Assembly: GCA_015956445.1 (NCBI GenBank)
Contig: WIUZ02000002.1
Location: forward strand, 2,418,001 to 2,482,000
Length of the DNA stretch: 64,000 nucleotides
Direction of reading: 5' to 3'
Source: Thelephora terrestris
Lineage: Eukaryota > Basidiomycota > Agaricomycetes > Thelephorales > Thelephoraceae
Shown: positions 10,341 to 22,280 of the stretch, one piece after another
Numbering within the stretch: position 1 is the stretch's first letter
How the letters are laid out: each line of letters starts with the position of its first letter
Program-made: the position numbers and the translations under genes
The notes under the pieces: generated by a model
Database searches by the model: none
The model's input: the letters and a program-made list of their open reading frames with translations, nothing else
What the model was told of the DNA's origin: nothing

Positions 10341-11944
10341 TCAAGCCGATAGGAAGAGATACCTTCGAGCGGACCGATCAGCCTCCCAGATGTCACCGAA
10401 CTCTGGAACACCTGGTCCCACATCGCCATCACCGGGTGACTGCTCGACAGCACTATCGACGTAGTCGGCAAGCGACCCTCCGTCTCCCTCGTCGGACCCC
10501 TGGGTGGGATCCTGGATTGCGAGTCGACGCTGGTGGCGAAGCTGGATCTCCGACTCGACCTGTCGGTAGGGACGGTTGATCCGATAGCGGAACTCTCGTC
10601 CCCTATCTCGACCAGACTGGTCACCATCTGACTCAACTGGACGCGGGTATGGGTAAGCCGATGGAGCCATGCGATGAGCAGGACGGCGTCGAGAGCGTTT
10701 GCAACGTTGCCCCTTAGTCACCGGACGTACCTCGGCGACCCTCGGAGCATCTTCAGCTCGGTCAACCTCCATGACCTCATCCTCGATCTTCACCAACTGA
10801 TGGATCGGCTGCAAGACACAGCGCCCACAGTTCTCCTTGTCGGAAGCTGCCAACGTAGAAGCCGGAGCCAGAGTCGGAACGGGAACCGCGTTCTCGATCG
10901 GAGGCGTTGCATAGGACGACGGGTTAGGAGACGGGAGTACCACCTCGTCGGCGTACTCCAACTCGAACGGAACATCGGCTGTCCCCTGACCAACCAATTT
11001 GGGACCTTCCTTACAGTTACAGGTCTTGTCCTGCAAGGACTCGACCTGCGCTGTCAACACGGCCACTACGTTCTCGAGTTCTTCGGTCTAGGAAATGTCA
11101 GCTTCCATCATTTTAAACAATGATGAAAGCGGCATTACCTTTTCATCCCTCCTGGCCAACGCTCCCTTGATATTGTTATCCCTAACCTTCAACCCGGCGA
11201 TCAACTCCTGATGGTTGGCGACCATTGCCTCCAACGCCTCGTTCGTTCCTTGTTGGAAGGCTGCCAAGGTCTCTTTCATCTGAAGACCCTCCGCTGATAG
11301 ACGAAGGACGTCTGCCTTCGCTTCCTTTACCTCCCGCTCCAATCGTTCAACCTAGGCAGTCTGATTAGTCGAGAGTCATACTCGAATATTCAGACAGAAA
11401 ACCTACCCGGCTTTCTCCCTCCCGAACGAGCGACCACAAGAGGCTAGTGGAAACGGTAGCATGGCGGACGGCCCGAGGAACGGTCGCTCCGTGTTCCAAC
11501 AAGTCTTGATCATAGATTCCCCTTTGCAGGGTGTACCAGAGCTCCTTCTTGATCGGATGCTCCAACTCCCCGAACCTACCCCTCATTCGGAAGGCTACCT
11601 TCTCGGCGATGATCGTACGGACCCAGAGCTCATCGTCCCAGGTCAACCCCATCAAATGAGGCATTGTCTCCCTGAGACGTTCGGCGTCCACTTCCGTGAC
11701 GACCTCCAAGATCTAGAAGCCGTTAGCTGGACATCAACGCCCAAAAGAACGTAACCTCTACCTAGAGGAAGGCGTTAGTGCTAGCACACAAAGCTCTAAG
11801 TCGCCCCCATACCTGGTCATCCGTGGTATAGGGAGTCCCTGCTGCACAAGCGTAGGACTTGCGGGCGGCGGCACGGCGGTCAATGCGAGAGATGGTGGAG
11901 ATGCCGTTCGCGACTTTGTAGGTATGGTTGTTGGGGAAGGACAT
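10341..11944 (-). CDS. Unrecognised protein with coiled coil, four exons
   Basis: Start ATG at 11942-11944 (MSFPNNHTYKVANG). Removing three introns with GTATGG, GTAGGT and GTAATG donors and TAG acceptors leaves one open frame of roughly 480 residues, ending at 10341. Exon 2 (about 11709-11410) holds a compact part with GLTWDDELWVRTIIAEK. Exon 3 is a clear coiled coil (VERLEREVKEAKADVLRL and on). Exon 4 has a CNCKEGPK motif, a Ser/Pro-rich acidic part and an Arg-rich stretch. I recognise no family. The gene is intact and shares its orientation with the next unrecognised gene (13239-14080). Both lie inside the CACTA candidate, so they may be cargo. A gag-like role cannot be excluded. Confidence 0.6.
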
Positions 11945-13238
11945 GTTTTGGTAAGATGATGGGGAAGTTGCTGGTGTTGCTAATCAAGGATGGCTCCAAG
12001 AAGACGTCCTTCTTATAGCCTAGATCGGTGATCCTTCACGTGACCTACCTTGACGAACCTCATTGGTCCGGGTCACATCAACTTCCGCCCCTGTACCATC
12101 ATCGATTGGCTTACTACATCAAGCTGACACCTCGGCCCGCGGGACGGCCTTGGAAGAACTTCGTTCCGGAACGCCTAGAACGCGCGCGCACTAAAAATAG
12201 GTCTCAAGACCCTGATGACCCCGTTATGACATCACGAACCCCTTTTACGACCCCTCATGACTTTACGATTACGATCAACCCTGGACCCTGATCACACACG
12301 TGGACAGTCACATCACAGTCTCCTAACCGGAGGAAGGACTCGCCGCTATTCGGAAGCATCGCCTTAGGATCCTTCTGGTTAGCCCAGCGCATGTGGAGTA
12401 GCCGTTAGCGTGAAACGCCGGCGAATCTGTAATCCCTTATGTCCCATGAGTCTAGGCCCTCGCTCCTCATGTTCGGACGCATGATAAGGTTGCCACTAGT
12501 CCGTGATGCTGTTACCGCCTACAGACAACAAGGGATGCTGCATGGTCTCTATCTTTGGCCTCTCCAAAGGAAGCATCCAAGAAGATTCTCACCTAGCCCT
12601 TGGGTGTGATCCCCAGGTACGAACTTTCATGACCCCATGCCCCTCTTTCTTTTAGGACTAGTGTTATCTTTACCCCTATGTTTCATGCGGACATTCGTTA
12701 TCTTTTATGCAATCCTTCACACGCTAGTAAGGCCCTTTGTCCTTTATTCTCCCACGCGTCATATTTGTTCGCTTCCCTTACTTAGCGTTCTCACACTCCT
12801 TATCTCCCTTTGTCTGGACTTGATAAGGGTATATTAGGGTATTGACGTCATGGCCACTCCTTTAGTATAAGTAGCAACTGTGGCTGTATCGTGGTACCTT
12901 AGTTTTGTTACCTCAGGAAATCCTCTGCCCTTCTCAGCCCAGTTGCAGTTAAGGCCAAGTCAGAGTTTCTTGTTTGATCCAAGACATCCCCCATCTGCTC
13001 TCCCTCCCGCTCTGCGCGTCAACTGCGCCTCGTAACTATAGACTCTCCGCAGTCATATTAGAACACCTCGAGCGTCCAGTTGATCAACTGGTGGAGTCAT
13101 CAATCCTGTTGTAGGGATCAACCCTTGTTTGTTAAACCGAACGAAGTACGGTTTAGGTTGGGTTTCTCTTTAGGATTTCGACCTGACTTGCAGTGACCTC
13201 GGACAACCTACCGGAAGAATAGAGACGTGATCGTTCTC
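11945..13238. other. Long spacer with an LTR-like stretch
   Basis: No supportable gene. From about 12292 (TGATCACACACG) to about 13060 (ATTAGAACA) the sequence has a TATA-like AGTATAAGTAGC near 12866 and pyrimidine-rich stretches, as a solo LTR might. I found no second copy, no matching target duplication and no primer-binding site I trust, so this remains a guess. Confidence 0.25.
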
Positions 13239-14080
13239 TCACAAGCTAGTTGGACTAGTGAGTACTCTGCGGAGTCGGCTCAGTGAACTGGTAGTTGTTG
13301 GGGTAGAGTGGCCCTGACAGTGCTCATCGCCGTTGCCTTCCGTGTCGTTGAGATCAAGGCTCGGGGGATCCACGCTGCCGCGACCGGTGTCGGCGGGAGT
13401 TGCTTTGCTAGCGGCCCTCTTGGCTCGGAGGTTTGCACGATGGTTAGCCATGTATTGTTGCATGAGCATGCGAACAGGCCAGGCGTTGCGATACTTCGCA
13501 ACGAACGGATACTTCTCTGCAACCTGGTGGCAGACAGGTGAGTTGCGAGATGACCTGGGGATATCCGACATACGAAGGCAACCACTTTCACGACCTCCGC
13601 CGTTTCCTGGTTCGTGAGTGACAAGTCCATGTTGAAGTTGGATGCATTCACGCCCTTGTGTATGTAATCCTGCCGTCATAGGTTAGTGTGATTTTGCAAA
13701 CAGAACCACCCTGATCTGCTTACAATCAAGTTGTTGTACGTGTCTTTGTCGATGGTGACCTTCCCTTCATGTTGCATTTCTTCGAATATGTTGAAATCGC
13801 GGGAGCGGCGACCGGCCGGCTTCGGGATCAGCTCATCTTGGACGCTTTTGGCTTGACTAGTAGCCTTCATGCTTCGAATGATAGATTTGGCTTTATCTGA
13901 AAATCTGGTCAGCGGATTCTCTTGGTCAGGGCAACCACAGTTCCACGTACCATACTTCCTGCCTTGCTCGGTGTACATCCCCTGTAAGGTTGTAAGATGC
14001 TTAGCAAGGTCCTTTTTGCCGAGCTTAGACAGCTCTTGGGGGGTAAGGCCGATGGGAGATGGGTTGGCGTTAGAAGACAT
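13239..14080 (-). CDS. Unrecognised protein, four exons
   Basis: Start ATG at 14078-14080 (MSSNANPSPIGLTPQELSKL). Three introns (GTACGT, GTAAGC and GTATGT donors; TTCAG, GGCAG and CCACCAG acceptors) join pieces that are each open only between these sites. The joined reading is MYTEQGRKY-DKAKSIIRSM, NNLI-DYIHKGVNAS and VVKVVAF-VAEKYPFVAKY. The last exon ends in an Arg/Lys-rich, then Ser/Thr-rich tail. The protein is about 220 residues, mostly helical in character. I do not know the family. The consistent splicing argues for a real gene. It lies in the same orientation as the gene at 10341-11944, inside the CACTA candidate. Confidence 0.55.
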
Positions 14081-14229
14081 TGGTGGGGGAAGTGAGAGGG
14101 AAGAGCGAAAGAGCGAGGGGGGGAAGCCCCTAGGTGACCTGAAATATATCGGGCGTATGCCCCCTATGCGGAAAAACCCGAAGCCATGACGTTGAGCAAC
14201 CCCCGACTGAGTGTTGAGCGTAGGCATCA

Positions 14230-16330
14230 CTTACATCGTGGAGGGTCTCCTCGGCGTGGTCGAGCTGCTAGCGTCAGAGGGAACATCGCTCTCGGGAGCT
14301 TGCCTTGAACTCATCGTTGTCGGGCCGTTCACGGTCGACTTCGCCTGGCCGTTCGTCGAGTCTGCCGTGGACCGAGAACCCCAAAAGAGCTTCGCAAATC
14401 TGATCTTGTCGATGTTCCAGTCCTGTGGGTCCTGGCCAATTGGCTTACTGTCCCTTTGCTACTCGTTGGCTGTGGTCGTGGTGGCCTTTGAACCCGAGGG
14501 GGGTGTAGGGTCGGTCTTGGAAACACCGTCCGACCTTCTTCTAGCGTTCTCGTCGACGAGTCCGTCACTGACAGGGAAGATTACAAAGTCAGTGTCAGGT
14601 TTATCCTGAGAAGGTGTCTGTGTGAAGAGATCCTCATCCACACCCAAGGGAGAAGCGGTAGGCAGGACGATCTGCGAAGTGGCTCCTCTACGCGAATGCA
14701 CCGTGGCATTGACCTGCTGCTGCGAAGGGGGAGAAGGGTACATGGATAGATCGGTTGACGTTTCGTACAACAGTACTGGCTGAGGCTGGTGAGACCCACT
14801 GTAGTCCCGGTGCGATCTGCTGTGCAAGGTGGAAGTTGGAAGGACCCCGACCGAGTTGGCATGCCCATCCGTTCGAGAGGATTGACTCCTTGCCATCCAT
14901 TGGTTGTCAGAAGCGGCAGTGGCAGCCTTCGTCTGTCTCTGATAGGCTAACCTCTTTTGCTGATGCTGCTCCATCGCTGCGTGCTCCAAGTCTCCAAGGG
15001 TGCGGTTGAAAGCGCCGCGCTGGGTCGCAGCCAACAGTGATTCATCACAGTCGTGATGCTGGCACGTTTCTTGGCAAGCATGGGAGATAAAAGTTCCCTG
15101 GCCTCGGCAGAGATAGAGTCGGGGAACGAGAGGGGAGTGTTCACAATGTATTTGTACAGGAGGTTGATGTTGTCTCCGTCGGGATTAGCAGGGTCGTCGT
15201 CGAACAAATGGTAGCCGGCAAGCATCGCGTACAGGATAACGCCGCAACTCCAAATATAAGGCGATAATAGAAAGTATCGGTGTCGTTCGCGGAAGCCATG
15301 GGCGTCCTCGATCCTGCGGACGCCGGCACTGCATAATTGTTCCTCGCGCAGTGTCGATGAAGGGAGGAGAAGAGACAGACGGCGTCACGAGCTGACGCGC
15401 TCTTCTCTATCATCTCGTGGATGAACCGTCGGATCGACCGATCTGCCTGCACGTATTGTATTTTCATAACGTTCGTCATGTAGTGACAGACCAGCTCGGA
15501 GTCGCGATCCTGAATCATGGCTATAATCGAATTCATCTGATTGTTCTCTTCAGTATACGGCGGCTTGTCCAGTACGTATTCTTGAGTGTATGTGGGCGAG
15601 AATGAACTCTGGATTGTCGGCGCGAGAACGACTGCCGATGAATCGTTGACGGCGCTGGCGCTATTGCTCAAAATGGGTGCCTCAGTGAATGTCGGGGACT
15701 CGGAAGACGAGATGGAAGTGTTTGGCCCTGTTGAGAAATGAGGGCCACGGCCGACCCAACATACATCCCGTTGGAAATCACTAGCTCGGGGGTGGCGTAA
15801 CACGGAGACCCACAGCTTGTCTGCATCAGTTTGTCCGCCTTGTGCTTGAACTGATTGGCGAAATGAAAGTTGGTGATCATGATGTTCCGGTGGCAATAAA
15901 GGAGGTTCTCGAGCTTCAGGTCGCGATGTCTGGGGCGCCCGGGCGCGGAAGGAACGGCTGAGAGGGGAGTCGACGAATCCAGGTTTGCTGGGGGAGGATG
16001 CACGTTCACTGCGGGAGAGGTCAGGCTGTTGATCGTGCTCATCGACGCGTTGAGCAGGGCGTCTCGTGGCGAGGAAGTGTCTTCTAATTTATCGGCTGTT
16101 ATTCCACGGGAACTTGCCATCGTGACCTTGGGGAGGTAGTTCCTCCGACCTTTCTTCGATGACGCCGCACTGGCACTCAAGCTGTTGACCGGACTCAACA
16201 ACTGGGGCGACCTCCCTCCTTCATTTGCCAACCCAGAGTAGAACTCTATGATAGGCTCATTGCCCTCCCCGACTGGGCTCCGAAAGCTGGTGCGGTTGTT
16301 GCTGCGAGGATTGCACAGTGCGGGACGCCC
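14230..16330 (-). pseudogene. Broken KIN4-like serine/threonine kinase
   Basis: Recognisable pieces run in order on the minus strand: a Ser-rich N-terminal part ([13 protein letters not shown], about 16250), [10 protein letters not shown] (about 15925), the activation segment [13 protein letters not shown] and GMYVGSAV (to 15746), then IWSCGVILYAMLAGY (from 15257), DDDPANPDGDNINLLYKYIV, DLEHAAMEQHQQKRLAYQRQ, and a C-terminal piece WNIDKIRFAKLFWGSR near 14400. These fit the fungal CAMK/KIN4-like family. The whole N-lobe, with the ATP-binding loop and lysine, is missing before HRD. The DFG motif reads NFH. A 488-bp insertion splits the C-lobe and several frame changes follow. It cannot encode an active kinase. 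It is probably a captured or rearranged copy of a host gene. Confidence 0.75.
15258..15745 (-). other. 488-bp foreign segment inside the kinase pseudogene
   Basis: The kinase reading stops after GMYVGSAV and resumes at IWSCGV. Between them the minus strand is open for about 150 codons with QEYVLDKPPYTEENNQMNS and FIHEMIEKSASARDAVCLF. The second part has the look of a helical cyclin-box-like protein, but I cannot confirm that. It is probably another gene fragment joined here. Confidence 0.5.
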
Positions 16331-17090
16331 CTTTTCACAACGATTGGGGTTGTGAGGTTGATGATGCGGGTTGGACAGAAACCGGATGCGATGTTCCTCA
16401 GGAGGAACCCCCGGGAGTTGGGACTTGTGGGCTGTAGTTGGTGTCCATAGGCGGGAGAGCGGAGGAGGAAGAACCTGGGAAAGGGGAAGACATGGAGGTG
16501 GGATAGTGGAGCAGTCGACAACCGAAGGGGTGACAAGGAGCTTCGGGGGAAGCGCCAGCGAGGAAGGAGAGACACGCGGAAAACAGCGAAGCTCGCAGAC
16601 AACACTTTCTGTTGTTTTGTACTGGACAGCAGCGAGGAGGCAAAGAGGGTCGTTGGACGGGAAGAGGAGGAAGAGACGGTCGGCTGCGTCGAGCAAGAAA
16701 GTTTGGTCGTGGAGTTCCTAAGTCCTTGATGTCTTGTACGACAGCACTTGCTGTGGCTAATGAAACTTGGGGCCTGACCGGCCTGAGCGAGACTGTACAA
16801 GGCGTGGGAGGATGTGTGCGGATAGGAAGGGCCGGCGATGTGGGAGAGAGCAGCGCGGTGACTTCGATTGTGGGCTGAGCGGTCTGTGAAGAAGAGGTAT
16901 TGAGATGGACGGCCAGGCCCGAGCACCGAGGTCCCTACGCTGCCTATGAAGATCGAGGTGTTCGGCGGCCTGGGCGACGAGCCAGCAGCCCCACAGGAGA
17001 TGGAAACCAATGACGAACGAATACCCGTCGTGAACGTCCCGAGTCGTGACAAGAGGAAGAACCTTCTGCCCAACAAGACCGGTCCGGCAA
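16331..17090. other. Junction region between two gene fragments
   Basis: A long minus-strand frame crosses here, but its composition changes after 17098 and matches neither the GAR domain nor the kinase. It may include promoter or intron remnants of the captured kinase. No gene is supported. Confidence 0.35.
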
Positions 17091-17097
17091 GCATCGG

Positions 17098-18165
17098 TGC
17101 AGTCTTCAGTGGGGGGTCAACACGTTCGATCAGAAGGGCGTGGGGGATCGAGTTAACGACACGAGCGACCTCCATGTCCAGAGGGTCCTTCGAACTCGTG
17201 GGGACGTAGATGTGTGGGTTTTGTCCATCCACACCAGGGGTATGGGCTCCTGCCCGCGAGCCGGGCCGTGAATGCGTTGCGGGTGATCGCGGAGACATAC
17301 CGTCCCGGAAGCTCGATGGAGGGAGTGTGTGCATCCCGAGTTTCGGTGTCTTCCTCGCATCTTGATAGCCTGTTTGGCTCGATAAACGGGCCTTTATCGT
17401 GGTGTCTTGAAGGAAGGGATTGTGAGAAGGGTTAAAATCTGAGTAGTTGGACATAGCAGACGCAGATCGCGATGGGGACGAGAACTTCAAGCTGGGAATG
17501 GGGATCATAGAGCGGCTGGGAGGGCGTGGGTGCGGCGAAAGGGCGTCTGCAGGCGTCTCCCGACCAGAAGTGGAGGAAGCGCTCATCGATCCCGAAAAGG
17601 TAGGAGACATGACGGGTCCATCCCCATCAGAGAATGATCTCCATTGGATAGAGGGGGCAGGAATATTACTTGGCGTCTTCAGGCGTGCACGGGGTGGGGT
17701 GATTTTTGCAGGGGCGTTCGGATGTGAGCGTGATGGTGGTCGTATCGGGGGCCCAGGGGTATAGCCAGTGCGTGAGGATGAGCGGACACGTGAGGGAGGT
17801 CTTGTGAATATTGATGACTGAGTGACGGATGGGATGGAGGATTGGATTATGGGAGACCATGGGCGAGAAGAAGACATGGATGCTCGTGAGACGCTCCGCC
17901 GATGAGGCGAAGTTTCCTGGTTGCCAGTACCGTTGCAAGTATTCTTCGGTGTAGAAAGAGACTCGTCCTGGACTATCCTCGTCGATGCATTCCACTTCGG
18001 CTTGCCCCGAAGGGTATCCGTAGCACTAGGCGTCGATCTCCCTGGCGTCAAACTCTGCGTGTGTTTATGACTTGGTCTGTCTGGAGTTGACGGTTCCTCG
18101 CTCTCGCCACGGGGAATCGGGGAAGATCTCGCCCCTTGTCCTTCGTGAGGATAAATGCCTGTCAA
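17098..18165 (-). pseudogene. N-terminal fragment of a GAR-domain (Gas2-related) protein
   Basis: A continuous frame encodes a Ser/Pro/Arg-rich disordered region (many PPSR and SRPGSRAG motifs). It is followed by KDPLDMEVARVVNSIPHALL and ERVDPPLK, the start of the Gas2-related microtubule-binding domain of basidiomycete proteins. The frame then leaves the domain: the expected central and C-terminal GAR motifs are absent. There is no ATG at the left boundary. It is a truncated copy of a host cytoskeleton gene in the same orientation as the kinase fragment. Confidence 0.6.
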
Positions 18166-18653
18166 AGGACGCCGTTAGGTAGTGGGTGCAGCGACCAGGG
18201 GAGTTACGCACGTATTTGGTGTCGAATGGATGCGGTATTACCATGCTCGCCTGACCATATGGAATATCCGCGCGGTCCCTCATCTTGCCCTCGTCTTGCG
18301 AGATATGGACCTCACCCTTGACCACATCGAGTTAAACAACGGCCTACATGAAAGGGCTATCGGGATTACATACCATTGGCACCCACGTGTTCGTAAAAGC
18401 CGGTCTTGGTAGAGGTTTTGGATTCACAGATGTCTTGAAGATCCATTGGCCGGCAGAATGGAGGGTGTGGAGTGGGAAGTAGTAATTGTCGACAGTTGGA
18501 TCGGAGGAAGATGGTGGTTGGGTGAAATGAAGGGAGGAGGGAACCGATCAAAGACGAAATACGCTAAGTCCACTCGCATTTGGCTCGCTCCCAAAATCCA
18601 ACTTCATCTCTACCCCACGTCCTCAGTCCGCTGTGCCTAACCAGTGGCCCCGC

Positions 18654-21600
18654 ATGCCTCGTGTGCTCAAAGGGAAGTCCAAGCAAAAGTCCAAGCAATA
18701 CCGGGCTCCATGTGGATGTGGATGCGGGTCGATGTCCCCCGCAACTATTGCTGCCCATGGGAAAGTCGTCACCAAGAAGGCGAACATCAATTCTCTAGCC
18801 ATCGCCCGCTCCATCGCCCGCCTCACCGGCTCCTCGACGTCCCGTTTGGTTCCCACAAAACACCACTCTCGCCGAACAGCGAACCATTTTGACCCGCCTG
18901 TTGAAGATCACATCGCTGGGGACCATGCCGATGAAGATGCAATGGACACGGACCTCCTGCAAGCAAGTGGATGTAGCAATCCTTCTCCCCCTCTCACCCA
19001 TGTGTGGGCCAGTCGTGCAAGTCGACGCGAGCGTGAAGATGAGGACCTGGTCTCTGAACCAGGTTCGCCTGAGCTATCGGAGGAAGAAAGCGAGGCCGGG
19101 AACGAGAGAGATCCACACCCCAATGAACCCGAGTTCCTGAGCGATGATGAAGAACCTCAAGTCCACGCTGAAATCTCGGCAACAGAGCAGCTTACTGCTG
19201 GTTTCCAAGTTCGTGCCACAATAGCCGGTATGTCTTGCTCAACGGTCATCTCCCACTGTGGGAACTGACGCTACTCGCGCGTCACCCTGATTTTCTGCTC
19301 AGCTCAGGAGCATTTGGACCCAGATGACCTCAATGCCATCTGTGCTTTCAACTACCACATCACGAAATCGACGACCAGAGATGCGTTCAACAGCCTACGA
19401 CACGCCTTCCCCACCCAACTACAAAACATCCCATCGCTGTATGAAACCCAGCGGCGGGTTGCCGAGCTCTCCGGCTTGAAGCCAGAGTATTCAGATTGCT
19501 GCATAAGAAGCTGCTGTTGCTTCACAGGCTCATACAAAAACCTGGACAGTTGCCCGTTCCCCGATTGTAAAGAGCCTCGTTATGACGAATCTGGAAAACC
19601 CCGGATGCAATTCCAACATCTCCCTGTAGGCCCTCGCCTTCAAGCAATGTTCCTCAACAAGGACGCCATCGAGTTGCTGGACTATCGAACCACCCGCACG
19701 CCAGGCGAACGGACCAACTCGGTATCTGACATATTTGATGGGAAGCTCTACCGTGAGCTCTGCGGAAAGTTCGTTCGGGTGGACGGCCAGACATTCGACC
19801 ACAAGTACTTTGAAGACAAACACGATATTGCTTCGGTCTATCTCTTGATGGCTTCCCCATTTTTAACAAGAGGAACCTCTCTGCATGGCCGGTAATTTTG
19901 ATCAACTTCAGCCTTCCTCCCGACATCCGAACCCACCTCGTCCACTTGTTGTGTTACGGAGTTATCCCGTCACCAAAAGCTGTCAAAGACATGGACTCAT
20001 TCCTCTATCCACTCTACTGTGAGCTCGAAAAGCTCGCACGAGGCATCACGAGCTTGGATCTTCGTTCGAGGGACCTGTTCCTCCTTCGTGCATTCCTCAT
20101 CCTCATCTTCGGAGACATGCCAGCCATCGCAAAGGTCATGCGGATGAAAGGCCACAATGGTTTTTGCCCCTGTCGCTTCTGCGAAATCTGCGGAGTTCGT
20201 TACCCTACAGGAAGTGTTTATTACGTCCCGCTTGCACGATTCGATGGAGAAGCATCTTACGACGCCAAAGCCCTGAAAAAACGGACCCACCAACGGTTTC
20301 TTGACCAGGCAGAAGAAGTGATCATGGCCCAGACGAATGCTGAAGAGGACAGGCTCTCCATGGAATATGGGATCAAGGGGGTCCCGCTCCTCTCGCTCAT
20401 CGGCACGGTCACACTTCCACTTTCCTTTCCACTCGACTTCATGCACCTCATCTTCGAAAATCTCGTTCCAAATCTCGTGGCACACTACACTGGAAATTTC
20501 AAAGGTCTCGACGATGGCACCGAGGATTACATCATTCCGGCCCACATATGGTCTGAGATCTGTGAAATTGGCTTTTCATCAGGCAACACTATCCCCTCGC
20601 AGTTCGGAGCAAGAGTGCCACATCTTGAGAAGCAACGTTCGTACATGACAGCCGAGGCGTGGTCTTTCTGGGTATCGTTCATCGCCCCGATCGTTCTCCG
20701 CAACCGCTTTACGAAACTTCGATATTACACACACTTCATGAAACTCGTTCACTTGATCCACCTTTGTCTTGCCTATGATATGAAGGCAAGTGACATTGAA
20801 GCAATCCGGGTCGGTTTCCAGGAGTGGGTCGTGGAATATGAAAAGTTCGTGCAGTCCATTCTGATCACATGTGTTTTCAACAACCAACATTGCCCATCCT
20901 TACCACAGAATCTTCTATCAATGTGACCCAGAGAGGATTTCAACATGCCCAGTCACACTCCACTCCTTGCTCCACGTCGCTGATGGGATTGAGGCTGCTG
21001 GCCCAGTTTGGACATATTGGTCGTTCGTCATGGAACGATTCTGTGGGTTCCTCAAACGTGATGGTGTTCGGAGCCGGCGGAAACCCTATGCAAGCCTTGA
21101 CAACCGTGTCCGACATGTCGCTCAACTCCATAATACGAAGATCCGGTACAATTTGGTTGATCTCTTGTCACTGACAGGGCCTACTAGAGAGGGCGGAGAA
21201 GTGTTCCCAGAGCGTGCGTACCAGTCATTCCTAGCTTCTCCCATTTACAGTAACACTGCTTGATAGACCCTCAACGGGTATTCATGCAACCTCGGCGGAT
21301 GTTGAAGCTGGATGAAAATGTTCGTGCAAAACTTACGATGGCGCTCATCACAAGGTTTTCTCCGCTCAAGGGTCCCAAAATCCCTTCCTTTGTTGCCAAG
21401 AAGTATGTTCCCACCGGAGATGTCCTCCAATGGGGATGGGTTAAGATTTCAGAAGGTGGGGACAAGATGTGTTGTCATGCGATGATCAAGCCAGAATCAC
21501 TTGGCCGTGATTGCACATACATTCGGGTGTGGTTCACCAAAATCAATGTTTAAATTTTGCCACCTAATGTAATTACTTTCTTACAGTACGAGGCAACCGT

Positions 21601-21931
21601 TGACCGCAATGCAAGAGCCAAAAACAAGCAACCAAACATGGTTCTCAAGACATTTTTTGGAGAACTCCAGCGGGTCATCAGGATTGACATACCTGCTACA
21701 CCACAGCTCAACCTGGCAGAACCGCAGGCATTGTTCTTTGCAATCATCAAGCAATGCAATGCTACACAGTCCAAGGATGGGTTTTGGGAGTATACTGCAC
21801 TTGGTGGGCTTGAGGCTATCGACATTGAACTTGTTCAGTGCGTCGTCGGCCGGCTGTTTGACCGCGGGAAATGGGTCATTATTGATAGGAGTGGAGAACG
21901 TGCACATGTGGACATTGGCGATGGTGAGTGA
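18654..21931 (+). CDS. Tnp2-type CACTA (EnSpm) transposase, probably damaged
   Basis: ATG at 18654 (MPRVLKGKSKQ) opens a Cys-rich and acidic N-terminal exon to 19228. Exon 2 (from about 19303) has EHLDPDDLNAICAFN, a Cys-rich part CCIRSCCC...CPFPDC, and the substrate block FVRVDGQTFDHKYF. After an intron near 19880 follows the typical core: PVILINFSLPPDIRTHL, FGDMPAIAKVMRMKGHNGFCPCRFC, and PLSFPLDFMHLIFENL with its conserved acidic residue. After an intron at about 20842-20893 come GIEAAGPVWTYWSFVMERFCG and DNRVRHVAQLH. Near 21258 the frame shifts; the C-terminal part (DPQRVFMQPRRMLKL to 21931) reads in another frame with one more intron (about 21528-21586). A very short missed intron or sequencing slip is an alternative. 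It catalyses cut-and-paste transposition in its family. Confidence 0.75.
19254..19279 (+). repeat. Terminus-like sequence inside the first transposase intron
   Basis: Bases 19254-19279, starting CACTGTGGGAACTGACG, equal the reverse complement of the right end of the CACTA candidate (24880-24855) over 26 bases. They sit within the 74-nt intron between the donor GTATGT at 19229 and the acceptor CTCAG. The preceding bases (TCC) do not match the ATG after the right end. Confidence 0.75.
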
Positions 21932-22280
21932 GAAAGGTCTTGAATTTAGGCATAGAAACATGTATTTTAAATATCTGGGGCTGACCCAATCAAAAGTTTG
22001 AGGGCACACGGTCCGTTCCCGCTGTCTCGCAAGTTCTTATATGGCCTTGGCCCAAAACTCCTCCAAGAACCTCCCAGGAACAACATCCCCGAAATTCATC
22101 GCGTTTGTATGTCTTACCGTACGAATTCCCGCCAAGTCACGGTGGTGCATCAACACGGAGACTGCATCAGAATTCTTCCATCGAACATGGTTCAGTCACC
22201 TAGCGGCGGTGCGGAGAAGGGGATTAAGTACCTTGAACACGTAATCTGCGGCGGTGGCCCAGTTGTCGTAGTCCTCATCC
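21932..22280. other. Downstream of the transposase; possible last exon
   Basis: A GTGAGT donor at about 21924 and an AAAAG at about 21998 could splice to a short basic tail, but I could not make a frame continue convincingly. Otherwise no gene is seen. Confidence 0.3.

Noticed and set aside
12292-13060. Solo LTR of a retrotransposon
   Set aside because: TG..CA ends and a TATA-like motif can be chosen, but no target duplication, second copy or primer-binding site supports it.
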